From Devosia insulae DS-56 (GTDB lineage Bacteria; Pseudomonadota; Alphaproteobacteria; Rhizobiales; Devosiaceae), in the NCBI RefSeq assembly GCF_000970465.2, contig NZ_LAJE02000322.1, positions 1 to 33,280 of the forward strand: a DNA stretch of 33,280 bases, in the 5' to 3' direction. The notes under the pieces were generated by a model that saw only the letters and a list, made by a program, of their open reading frames with translations, did not search any database and was not told the origin of the DNA. Positions 1 to 7,309 of the stretch are shown in pieces. Made by a program: the position numbers and the translations under genes. The stretch's first letter is position 1. The number at the start of each line of letters is the position of its first letter.

Positions 1-38
1 CCCTCAATCCCTCCCCTCAAGGGGGAGGGAGGGGGCCG
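1..38. repeat. Palindromic intergenic element, cut by window edge
   Basis: C-run and G-run arms (CCCTCCCC, loop TCAA, GGGGGAGGG) form a hairpin just downstream of the leftward amidohydrolase stop. The outer GGCCCCCTCCC motif, read on the minus strand, matches the element at 1939-2061, so this looks like one half of the same family. It could also act as a transcript 3' end, but no T-run is visible on the minus strand. Confidence 0.5.
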
Positions 39-52
39 CGCCGAGCGCCGGA

Positions 53-1918
53 CTACCAAACCACCGGATGCACCTCGCCGGTCGAGACGTTGACGAAGCC
101 CTCCGGCGCCAGCGGTGAGGGCGCCACCAGCACCCAGGTCCACGGCGCGCAGGTGAGCGTCGCGAACATCAGCCGCTCCGGAAAGCCCGGGTTCCAGCGC
201 GGGCGGAAGGTCGGCTCGTACATCCAGTCGACCGCCTCCGCGGCCCGGTACAGTGCCTGCATATCGGCGTCGAGCTCCGCCGCCGGGCGCTTACTCATCA
301 ACCCGCCGATCTCGAACCGCACCGTCGCCGTGACCTTGCCCTTATGCACCAGCGCCCAGCCGCCCTGTGTCTCCCGCAGCGTGTTGACCGCCAGCGCCAT
401 GGCGGCATCGGACGAGCCGCAGGTCCAGATATTGTGCTTGTCATGCGCCACCGAGCAGGCAACCGCGGTATCCGCATCGCGCGGCCCGCAGCCGCGCCAG
501 AACATCTTCGCCACCTTCCCCTCGCCCGAGAAGCGATCGACGATGGCGAACTTGGTGAGGTTCTCGCTCTCGAGCCGCTGCACCTCGCCGCCTTCGACCG
601 GCAGCTCCATGGTGTAGAAATCCGGGTGCCAGTGGAATGGCCGGATCACCGCCGCCTGCATGGTCTTTCGTCCCGGCGCCGCCTTGATGGCGAAATCCTC
701 GGGGGTGATGTCACGCCGGATATTGATGGTCCGCGTTGCCCATGCCGGCCAGGCGATATCCGGCACCTTGCCGATGAACGTCGTGCCTTCCGAAATCTGC
801 GCCCCATCAGCCCAGACCTTGGCGATCTTCAGCGACGCGACATCGTCAAGCAGCACCATGTCGGCGAACCGCCCGGGCGAGATCGAGCCGACCCAGGGCG
901 TCAGCCGCATGTGCCGCGCCGGGTTGATGGTGGCGCACTGGATGGCGATCTCGGCCGGCAGGCCTGCGGCGATGGCGGTGCGGATATTGTGGTCGGTGGC
1001 GCCGGTCTCGAGCGTCAGCGTGGCGCTGCGGTCGTCGGTGGCGAAGGCCACCTGGCTCCAGTCGACCAGCCCCTTCTGCAGCAGCCCGGTGACGATCTCG
1101 GTCATCGAGTGAATGCGGATCTCGATGAACAGCCCGTGCCGCAGTTTGTCCCAGGCTTCGTCGGCCGTCATCATTTCATGGTCGGAGGCAAGGCCCGCCG
1201 CAGCGAAGGCGTTGATTTCGCTGAGGGTACGGAGACCGGCCCCGTGGCCTTCGACCACGCCGCGCGCCGCGAACGTCGCCTCGATCATTCCCCATAGCCG
1301 CTGATGCGAGGGGTTTTCGGGGTTCCACACCGCCGGCCAGTCCATCACCTCGTCGAGCCCGGTGACCATCGGGCTGGCGGCCATGAATTTCGCCTGCTCG
1401 TCATGGCCGAAATACCCGCCGCCCCACTCGTAGGCAGTGGGCGGCACGGCCGAACCCGGCTGCGGAAACACCTTCAGCGGCGAGCCCGCCTGTCGCGCCG
1501 TCAGCCAGAACTCGAGGTTGTGTGGCCCGTCGACATTGGAGAATTCGTGGCTCGCCTCGCAGGTCCAGGTATTGCCGCGCGGCATCACCAGAGCCGCCTC
1601 CCATTCCGGCGTCAGGTGCGAGCTCTCGATATGCTTGTGTACCTCGCCGAAGCCCGGCACCGCGGCAAGTTTCGGCTCGTGGAAACGCTCCTTGACCTGC
1701 CCCTGGTATTCGCCCGCCGGCCCGACCCAGGCGATGCGCCTGCCGCGCATGACGATCTCCTGGTCGTGCATCCAGGTGCGCGAATGCACGTCGAGGAGTT
1801 TGCCGACCCGCAGCGACCGATCGGCCGGGCGCTTGCCGAGGGAGACCAGCAGCAGGTCCTGCCGGATTTTGACTTCGTCGGCGGCGGTGATCAGCAGGTC
1901 GTCGGGGAGGGAGGTCAT
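53..1918 (-). CDS. Adenine deaminase-like amidohydrolase (621 aa)
   Basis: A metal-dependent amidohydrolase with the two-part layout of adenine deaminase (adenine to hypoxanthine plus ammonia). The family's metal-site signatures are visible in order: PGFGEVHKHIESS (about 90-102), a histidine in VEGHGAG (about 223-229), SDHE (about 244-247) and ATDDR (about 293-297). The C-terminal domain motif SVAHDKHNIW (about 490-499) is also present. The length fits the family (about 550-620 aa). One family block is altered: the usual DPHE reads ASHE. The core histidines and aspartate remain, so it is probably active, but the substrate may not be adenine. It is the last gene of the leftward arm, separated from the creatininase-family gene by a palindromic element, and probably acts in nucleobase breakdown. 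The ATG at 1918 is used; no strong Shine-Dalgarno is visible. Confidence 0.85.
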   Translation of the reverse strand: MTSLPDDLLITAADEVKIRQDLLLVSLGKRPADRSLRVGKLLDVHSRTWMHDQEIVMRGRRIAWVGPAGEYQGQVKERFHEPKLAAVPGFGEVHKHIESSHLTPEWEAALVMPRGNTWTCEASHEFSNVDGPHNLEFWLTARQAGSPLKVFPQPGSAVPPTAYEWGGGYFGHDEQAKFMAASPMVTGLDEVMDWPAVWNPENPSHQRLWGMIEATFAARGVVEGHGAGLRTLSEINAFAAAGLASDHEMMTADEAWDKLRHGLFIEIRIHSMTEIVTGLLQKGLVDWSQVAFATDDRSATLTLETGATDHNIRTAIAAGLPAEIAIQCATINPARHMRLTPWVGSISPGRFADMVLLDDVASLKIAKVWADGAQISEGTTFIGKVPDIAWPAWATRTINIRRDITPEDFAIKAAPGRKTMQAAVIRPFHWHPDFYTMELPVEGGEVQRLESENLTKFAIVDRFSGEGKVAKMFWRGCGPRDADTAVACSVAHDKHNIWTCGSSDAAMALAVNTLRETQGGWALVHKGKVTATVRFEIGGLMSKRPAAELDADMQALYRAAEAVDWMYEPTFRPRWNPGFPERLMFATLTCAPWTWVLVAPSPLAPEGFVNVSTGEVHPVVW

Positions 1919-1938
1919 ACAGATGTCCTATTGATAGA

Positions 1939-2061
1939 GACGGCCCCCTCCCATCCTCCCCCATGAAGGGGGAGGTGCCCCGCCAGTGCGTTGGGCACGA
2001 TCGAGCCACAGCCTCGACTCTTCACCTCCCCCCTTGTGGGGGAGGCCGGGAGGGGGCCGTC
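1939..2061. repeat. Paired palindromic element (39-nt inverted arms)
   Basis: The arms at 1939-1977 and 2023-2061 are inverted copies differing only in a 2-nt internal spot and in the inner loop. Each arm holds its own hairpin, CCTCCCCC and GGGGGAGG around a 5-nt loop. The outer 14 nt (GACGGCCCCCTCCC) are identical. It fills the gap between the adenine-deaminase-like gene and the creatininase-family gene. This is typical of REP-like structured intergenic repeats and may also act as an mRNA stabiliser or attenuator inside the leftward operon. Confidence 0.75.
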
Positions 2062-2075
2062 TGCTTCAGTCATGT

Positions 2076-2807
2076 TCAAATTCCGTGCTTCTTTGTCCAT
2101 AGACCGATGAGCCTCAGGCTCTCCGCCGCGATCCCCCCGATCAGCTCTTCGCCCTTCTGCGCCGTAGCCGGCCGCGGGTCGCCGAAGACGCCCGATCGGT
2201 TGAAGGCCGAGAGCTTCATCGGCTCGGCGCCGAACAGCTCCGGGAACTCCGGATATTCCGGCGCGGCGCGCTCCATGCGGACGGTCTCCGGCGCCAGCGC
2301 CAGCATCATCGAGGTCTCTACCTCGTCGGCGTGATAGAAGCCCGGCCCGGCCGGCTCGCTCTCCATCAGCTCGGCGGCCAGCGCCTCGAGCCTGGGATAG
2401 TCGAGATGCAGCACCGGAAAGCCCGCTTCGCTCAGCGCCCGCGCCGCGAGGTTGATCGGCTCGCGATTGCCAAAGTGCCCGTTGACGGTGATCAGCCCTT
2501 TCACCCCCATGCGCTGCAAGCCGCGGCCGATATCGGTGATCGTGGCGCGGATCGTATCGGGCGACAGCGACAGCGTTCCGGCCCAGTCTTCCGCCGTCCA
2601 TGCGTCGCCATAGGCGATGGCCGGCAGCAGCAGCCCATCGCACCCCTCGGCGATTCGCCGGGCGACGCCGCTCGCCAGTACCGTGTCGGTGAGAAGCGGC
2701 AGGTGCGCGCCATGCTGCTCCACCGCGCCGACCGGCAGCACGGCGATCAGTCCCTTGGAAATGGCCGCCGAGACGTCTTCCCAGCTGGCGCTTGCGGTAT
2801 CGAGCAT
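2076..2807 (-). CDS. Creatininase family protein (243 aa)
   Basis: A member of the creatininase/formamide hydrolase family, metal-dependent enzymes that open or hydrolyse cyclic amides and formamides. The family metal-binding motifs are clear: PVGAVEQHGAHLPLLTDT near the N-terminus, NGHFGN in the middle and HADEVETSMM in the second half. Length is typical (about 240-260 aa). The ATG at 2807 is preferred over the GTG at 2816 because AGGGTGG sits 5-6 nt upstream and the ATG overlaps the cytidine deaminase stop as TGATG, suggesting translational coupling. Within a nucleobase breakdown cluster it may act on a ring-opened or formylated intermediate rather than creatinine; that role is inferred. 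Confidence 0.85.
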   Translation of the reverse strand: MLDTASASWEDVSAAISKGLIAVLPVGAVEQHGAHLPLLTDTVLASGVARRIAEGCDGLLLPAIAYGDAWTAEDWAGTLSLSPDTIRATITDIGRGLQRMGVKGLITVNGHFGNREPINLAARALSEAGFPVLHLDYPRLEALAAELMESEPAGPGFYHADEVETSMMLALAPETVRMERAAPEYPEFPELFGAEPMKLSAFNRSGVFGDPRPATAQKGEELIGGIAAESLRLIGLWTKKHGI

Positions 2808-3763
2808 CACGCCCACCCTACGATTGATATTGGCGCATGAGGAGCAAGCTTGCCGAACAGCTCCGTGACGCTCAGTGCATAGTCGACATTGCCATTGAGC
2901 CGCGTTCCGAGCGCCGCCTCGGCGATATCGGCTGCCTCATAGCCATGCGCGATAAGGTTGATCATCGCCGCCTGCAAGGGGCCCATGGTCGGATTGAAGG
3001 CAACGCTCTCGACCGAGAAGCCCGAGACCATCTGCCCATCGCTGAGCGCCAGCACCACCGCGCCTGGGCATTTGCTGTAGGGCGCATGGGCGCGGCGGCC
3101 GGCATCGAGCAGCCGGTCGGCGATGGTCGTGGGCCAGTCATTGGCAGCGAGGTCGAGGCTCGCGTCATAGGCGCCGGCGATGGCGCCGCGCTCGCCCAGA
3201 TAGTCGGGATCGAACGGCCACGGGTAGAGCTGCGCCATCGTGAGCCGGTGCCCGAGCGGGTCGATCAGCGTCAGTTCGCGGCTCCCGGCAAACTCCGAGA
3301 GGTACTGTCGGCAATGGGCACAGGGATGCGCTTCGCCGAGCGCAATGGTTTCGATCGTCGTGCCGCGCGTGGCGGCGCGGGTGAACACGAACCCCTCGCC
3401 GTGGATGGTGAAGCCCAGATGGGTGCCGGGGAATTCCACATTGCCGCCAAGGATCAGGTTGCCGGTTTCGCGCTCCAGCCCGACCGCGCCGACGAAGAAA
3501 TTCGAAATCGGCTGCCGGGCGATCCCCCGTGCCGGCGCCAGCGCCAGAAGCATCAGCTCCTCGACGCTGCCGAGCCCGAAGCTTTGGCGCAGTATCGTCA
3601 CCTCGGAGGCGAGCACGATGCTGCCCAGATTATCTTCCGGTCGGCGCGCTTTTGCTGCCACCAGCTCAGCGATTGCTGCACCGAGCCGGTCGCCGATTGC
3701 AGCGCTCTGGCGGTCAAATCGGGCGGCGATGTCGGGGTCTGCCTGGAACGGATTGAGGCTCAC
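2807..3763 (-). CDS. cdd: Cytidine deaminase, long two-domain type (318 aa)
   Basis: Converts cytidine or deoxycytidine to uridine or deoxyuridine. It resembles the long dimeric E. coli-type enzyme (about 294 aa) with an active N-terminal domain and a degenerate C-terminal domain. The substrate motif GGNVEFPGT is followed by the zinc and proton-shuttle motif HGE (usual form HAE), then PCAHCRQ with the two zinc cysteines. The C-terminal half keeps the fold (APYSKCPGAVVL) but not the zinc motif, as expected. It starts at GTG 3763 and is the first gene of the leftward arm, divergent from the deaminase/nucleoside hydrolase operon across a 95-bp region with a LacI-type operator. The AG content of the Shine-Dalgarno region is weak. 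Confidence 0.88.
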   Translation of the reverse strand: MSLNPFQADPDIAARFDRQSAAIGDRLGAAIAELVAAKARRPEDNLGSIVLASEVTILRQSFGLGSVEELMLLALAPARGIARQPISNFFVGAVGLERETGNLILGGNVEFPGTHLGFTIHGEGFVFTRAATRGTTIETIALGEAHPCAHCRQYLSEFAGSRELTLIDPLGHRLTMAQLYPWPFDPDYLGERGAIAGAYDASLDLAANDWPTTIADRLLDAGRRAHAPYSKCPGAVVLALSDGQMVSGFSVESVAFNPTMGPLQAAMINLIAHGYEAADIAEAALGTRLNGNVDYALSVTELFGKLAPHAPISIVGWA

Positions 3764-3794
3764 TTCAGGTGCCTGTGTCCTGCCGCGATTGCAT

Positions 3795-3824
3795 TTGACA
3801 AGCGGCTTTTGAGTGTCGTTAGAT
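3795..3824 (+). promoter_or_regulatory. Sigma70-like promoter of the nucleoside operon
   Basis: TTGACA (3795-3800, perfect -35) is followed after 18 nt by TTAGAT (3819-3824, a weak -10). It lies 35 bp ahead of the rightward deaminase start and directly upstream of the 14-bp operator, so a bound repressor would cover the start of transcription. Confidence 0.55.
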
Positions 3825-3830
3825 CGTCAT

Positions 3831-3844
3831 GTAAACCGGTTTAC
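3831..3844. promoter_or_regulatory. LacI-family operator, perfect 14-bp palindrome
   Basis: GTAAACCGGTTTAC is a perfect palindrome with the central CG and flanking AAAC/GTTT typical of LacI/GalR/PurR-family sites. It sits about 7 bp after the -10, in the shared intergenic region of the two arms. No lacI-type gene lies in the window, so the repressor must be encoded outside it. The same palindrome was not seen elsewhere in the window. Confidence 0.7.
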
Positions 3845-3858
3845 CGGACGGGGGTCAA

Positions 3859-5223
3859 ATGGGTTCAACGCTTATCCACGGAGCGACGGTTCTCTCCGTG
3901 GACGCTGAAAATCGAGTGTTCGAGGCTGGCTTCGTCGCCATCCACGACGGTCGGATCAGCGGTGTAGGACCCCGCGACGCTACTCCCAACCCGTCCGGCT
4001 TCGACGAGGTGTTCGACCTGACCGGACACCTCGTCATGCCGGGACTGGTGAACGCCCATACCCACTCGGCGATGGTGCTGTTCCGCGGCCGCTCGGAAGG
4101 CCAGAGCCTGCTCACCATGGAGGGCTGGTACAACTCGATCCGCGAGCCGGAGCTGTCGCTTGTCGCGTCCGATATCGGCCCCGCCGTGGCGCTGAGCTGC
4201 GCCGAAATGGCGCTCTCCGGTACCACCACCTTCTGCGACCAGTATTTCTTTGCCGAGGAGATCGCCGACGCCGTCAAGGACGCCGGACTGCGCGCCGTCA
4301 TCGCCTACGGCATCGTGCAGCTCGGCGACGAGCGTCGCGGCGCGGAAGAGCTGGCCAAAGCCACCGCTTTCCTCGAGCACCAGCGCTCGGCCGATGGCCG
4401 CATCGTCCCGTGGTTCGGCCCGCACGCCCCCTATGTCGACAACACCGAGGCCCTGTTGGTCGAGGAAGTGGCGGTCGCCAATGAGTATGGCGTCGGCCTC
4501 CACCTCCATATGGCTTGCGGCCCGGAGGACAACGAGGAGACGCAGCGTCGCTACGGCACCACGGCGGCGGTGGCGCTTGAGCAGCTCGGCTTCTTCAAGG
4601 GTCGCATCCACGCGGCGCATTGCATCGACCTCAGCGATGAGGACATCGCGGTGTTTGCCCGCGCCCCGCACGCCTCGGTGTCCTACAACGCCTCGGCCGG
4701 CCTCCGGTCGGGCCGATCGGGCATCTGCCCGGCCGTGAGCCTGAGGGCCGCCGGCGTCACAGTGGCGCTCGGTACCGACAATGTCGCGGCCAACAATTCC
4801 TACGACATGGTCTCGGAGATGCGGGTCGCCGGGCTGGTTGCCAGCCACCGCGAAGGCGTAGCGCAGCCGCTGTCGAGCCGCGACCTCATCCGCATGGCGA
4901 CCATCGAAGGCGCCAGGGCGCTCGGCCTCGAGCACGAGATCGGCAGTCTCGAGATCGGCAAGGCTGCCGACATCGCGGCCTTCGACCTCAGCGGCGCCGG
5001 CTATTCCGAGACGCCGGACCCTGAAACCCTACTGGTCTATTCGGGCAGCGGTCGCGACCTGCGTCACCTTTGGGTGGGTGGCGAGCAATTGGTGCAGAAC
5101 CGCAGCTTGACGCGCCGGCCCTTTGGAGACATCCGACAGACATACTCGGCGACTTACGCCGAGTTCTGGAACCGCGTCCAACAAGCCAGGACGGACGCCA
5201 AGAACAAGAAAGCAGTAGCTTGA
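3859..5223 (+). CDS. Amidohydrolase, MTA/SAH deaminase (TRZ/ATZ) type (454 aa)
   Basis: A zinc or iron amidohydrolase of the group that includes 5'-methylthioadenosine/S-adenosylhomocysteine deaminase, guanine deaminase and atrazine chlorohydrolase. The metal-site motifs appear in order: HTHSAM (about 66-71), HLHMACGPE (about 216-224), AAHCIDLSDED (about 252-262) and GTDN (about 306-309). Length fits the family (about 430-460 aa). The ATG at 3859 follows a G-rich Shine-Dalgarno (ACGGGGG). First gene of the rightward operon; the downstream nucleoside hydrolase start overlaps its stop. A purine nucleoside or base deaminase role is inferred from context. The exact substrate cannot be told from sequence because the family is very broad. 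Confidence 0.87.
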   Translation: MGSTLIHGATVLSVDAENRVFEAGFVAIHDGRISGVGPRDATPNPSGFDEVFDLTGHLVMPGLVNAHTHSAMVLFRGRSEGQSLLTMEGWYNSIREPELSLVASDIGPAVALSCAEMALSGTTTFCDQYFFAEEIADAVKDAGLRAVIAYGIVQLGDERRGAEELAKATAFLEHQRSADGRIVPWFGPHAPYVDNTEALLVEEVAVANEYGVGLHLHMACGPEDNEETQRRYGTTAAVALEQLGFFKGRIHAAHCIDLSDEDIAVFARAPHASVSYNASAGLRSGRSGICPAVSLRAAGVTVALGTDNVAANNSYDMVSEMRVAGLVASHREGVAQPLSSRDLIRMATIEGARALGLEHEIGSLEIGKAADIAAFDLSGAGYSETPDPETLLVYSGSGRDLRHLWVGGEQLVQNRSLTRRPFGDIRQTYSATYAEFWNRVQQARTDAKNKKAVA

Positions 5224-6173
5224 CCGAACGGACCTTTATTTTCGACAGCGACGGTGGCGTCGACGACGCCCAGGCGCTCATTCTGCTGGTTGCCAACGGC
5301 AAAGTGCCCGACCTGATCACCACGGTGTTCGGCAATGTCGGCCGCGACCAGGCGACCACCAATCTCCTCGCCACATGCGCCCAGCTCGGCGTTTCGATCC
5401 CGGTGCATCGCGGCGCCGACCGCCCGCTGACCCAGCCGATCATCGACGCCAAATACGTGCATGGCGATGATGGCCTCGGCGGCGCGCCGCGTCCCCCGAG
5501 CCAGGACACCCATGCCTCCGACGATGGCGTCGGCGTCCTGATCCGCACCTTCAACGCGGCGAAGGCCAAGGGTGAGAAGGCCGACATCCTGATGATCGGC
5601 CCTTTGACCAACCTGGCGCTGGCGCTCCGGCTCGATCCTTCGATTGTCGATGGCATCGGCACGCTCACCATCATGGGCGGCAACGTCTATGGCCGCGGCA
5701 ACACCACGCCGGCCGCCGAGTTCAACATCTATGCCGATCCCGAGGGCGCGCATGTGGTGCTGACCGCTGGTATCGAGACAGTGGTGATCCCGTGGGAGCC
5801 CTGCCTCACCCACTTCATGGTCGGCGAGAAAATCGACGCGTTGTTTGCCGGCATCCCGGCTTCGCCGCTCAAGACCTTCAACGAAGCGCTGCAGAAGCAT
5901 GCCCGCGAGAACGGCATCCGCCGCGGCCTGCCCGATCGCTTCCTCTATGTCGATCCGCTGGCTGCCGCCGTGGTGCTCGATCCCTCGATGGTCACCAAGT
6001 CGATCGAGGCCTCATCGAGCGTGGCGCTCGCCCCCGGGATCACCCGCGGCATGACGCTGGTCGATCCCTCCGGGCGCCTCGGCACCCCCAAGATTACGTT
6101 CGTCGAGGAGGTCGATGTCAGTAAGGTCGACGCGCTCTACGCCGTATCCGCCGCCTATTCCCCCAAGCATTAG
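5220..6173 (+). CDS. Nucleoside hydrolase (317 aa)
   Basis: Splits the N-glycosidic bond of nucleosides to free base plus ribose. The N-terminal calcium-site motif reads DSDGGVDDAQAL (about 9-20), a variant of the family DxDxGxDDxxA. Further family landmarks are GPLTNLALAL (about 126-135), IMGGN and AEFNIYADPEGAHVVL (about 170-185). Length matches the family (about 310-330 aa). The TTG at 5220 is the best start: it overlaps the preceding TGA and immediately precedes the conserved N-terminus, and there is no in-frame ATG near it. Upstream in-frame sequence lies inside the deaminase gene and is not conserved-looking. The protein has no signal peptide, so it probably acts on nucleosides imported by the transporter encoded next. 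Confidence 0.88.
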   Translation: MTERTFIFDSDGGVDDAQALILLVANGKVPDLITTVFGNVGRDQATTNLLATCAQLGVSIPVHRGADRPLTQPIIDAKYVHGDDGLGGAPRPPSQDTHASDDGVGVLIRTFNAAKAKGEKADILMIGPLTNLALALRLDPSIVDGIGTLTIMGGNVYGRGNTTPAAEFNIYADPEGAHVVLTAGIETVVIPWEPCLTHFMVGEKIDALFAGIPASPLKTFNEALQKHARENGIRRGLPDRFLYVDPLAAAVVLDPSMVTKSIEASSSVALAPGITRGMTLVDPSGRLGTPKITFVEEVDVSKVDALYAVSAAYSPKH

Positions 6174-6196
6174 AACAAACGCAAACAGGAGTGCGC

Positions 6197-7246
6197 ATGT
6201 CTCTGATCTCGACTTTGGCCAAGGCCGCAGCAGGTACTCTGCTCGCCGCCTCGATGATGATGTCGACGGCGATCCCCGCCGCCGCCCAGGAATACACTAA
6301 GGACAACCCGCTCAAGGTCGCGTTGGTGCTTCACGGCACGCTCGGCGACAAGAGCTTCTTCGATGACGCGGCCGAGGGCATGAAGACGGCGCAGGCCGAG
6401 CTGCCGGTGACCGTCAAGATCATCGAGCTGGGCTATGACCGCTCCAAGTGGCAGGCCGGCCTCGCCGATGCCGCTGACTCGGGCTACGACGTGATCATCG
6501 CCGGTACCTTCGACATGACCGGCTACATCGTCGAACTGTCGCCGGAATATCCGGACGTGAAGTTCATCGATTTCGATGACGCGCCCGATTACAGCGCCTG
6601 CGAATGCAAGAACGTGCTGGGCGTGCAGTACACCACTGCCGCCGCGGGCTACCTCGCCGGCTTTGCCGCCGCCAAGATCTCGAAATCGGCAACGCTGGGC
6701 ACCATCATTGGCATGGAATTCCCGACCGTCACCGACTTCAAGACCGGGTTCGATCAGGGCGCCAAGGCGGCCAACCCCTCGATCAACATCCTCAATGCCG
6801 TGGCCGGCTCGTTCAACGACCCTGCCAAGGGCAAGGAAATCGCCCTCGCCCAGATCAACCAGGGCGCTGACGTGGTGTTCCCGATCGCCGGCGGCACCGG
6901 TATCGGCTCGCTCCAGGCGGTCAAGGATTCGGGCAAGCTCGCCGTCGGCGTCGACAGCGACCAGGCGACCATCTTTGCCTCCTCCGATCCGGCCCAGGCC
7001 GATGTGATCTTCACCTCGGTGCTGAAGAAGGTCGGCCATTCGCTGAACCTGGCGCTGAAGGGCACGCTCGACGGCACGGCGCCTTATGGCTCGCGCCAGC
7101 TGCTCGGCATCAAGGACGGCGCCGTGGGGATCGCCAAGAACGCCTGGTACGAGAAGCTCGTGCCGGCCGATGTGCGCGCCGAAGTCGACGCCATCGAAGC
7201 CAAGATCATCGCTGGCGAGATCGAAGTCGCCACCGACATGAAGTAA
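6197..7246 (+). CDS. BMP family ABC transporter substrate-binding protein (349 aa)
   Basis: Periplasmic binding protein of the basic membrane protein (BMP/PnrA) family, which delivers nucleosides to an ABC importer. Residues 1-30 form a signal peptide (charged start, hydrophobic core, cleavage near AAA-QEY), with no lipobox cysteine. The mature part begins with KVALVLHGTLGDKSFFDDAAEG, the typical family opening here split as KVALVLHG and DKSFFDDA, and continues with GYDVIIAGTF, AGYLAGF and VGVDSDQ. ATG 6197 is preferred to GTG 6191 because CAGGAG at 6185-6190 then has 6-nt spacing. It is followed by a strong hairpin before the ATPase gene. Nucleoside ligand is inferred from family and from the hydrolase and deaminases encoded beside it. 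Confidence 0.92.
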   Translation: MSLISTLAKAAAGTLLAASMMMSTAIPAAAQEYTKDNPLKVALVLHGTLGDKSFFDDAAEGMKTAQAELPVTVKIIELGYDRSKWQAGLADAADSGYDVIIAGTFDMTGYIVELSPEYPDVKFIDFDDAPDYSACECKNVLGVQYTTAAAGYLAGFAAAKISKSATLGTIIGMEFPTVTDFKTGFDQGAKAANPSINILNAVAGSFNDPAKGKEIALAQINQGADVVFPIAGGTGIGSLQAVKDSGKLAVGVDSDQATIFASSDPAQADVIFTSVLKKVGHSLNLALKGTLDGTAPYGSRQLLGIKDGAVGIAKNAWYEKLVPADVRAEVDAIEAKIIAGEIEVATDMK

Positions 7247-7252
7247 GCTGAC

Positions 7253-7286
7253 GGGCCCCGCGGCAACGCGGGGCCCACTTTGTTTT
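7253..7286 (+). terminator. GNRA-capped hairpin, partial terminator or mRNA stabiliser
   Basis: A perfect 10-bp stem (GGGCCCCGCG at 7253-7262, CGCGGGGCCC at 7267-7276) closes on a GCAA tetraloop and is followed by ACTTTGTTTT. It lies between the binding-protein gene and the ATPase gene. Such hairpins usually leave more binding-protein mRNA than transporter mRNA. Confidence 0.7.
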
Positions 7287-7309
7287 GACGGTGCGCAGAG
7301 CGGGGCAGC

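Noticed and set aside
3869-3877. DnaA-box-like TTATCCACG
   Set aside because: A single site inside a coding region far from dnaA; a similar chance site occurs in gyrB near 27600.
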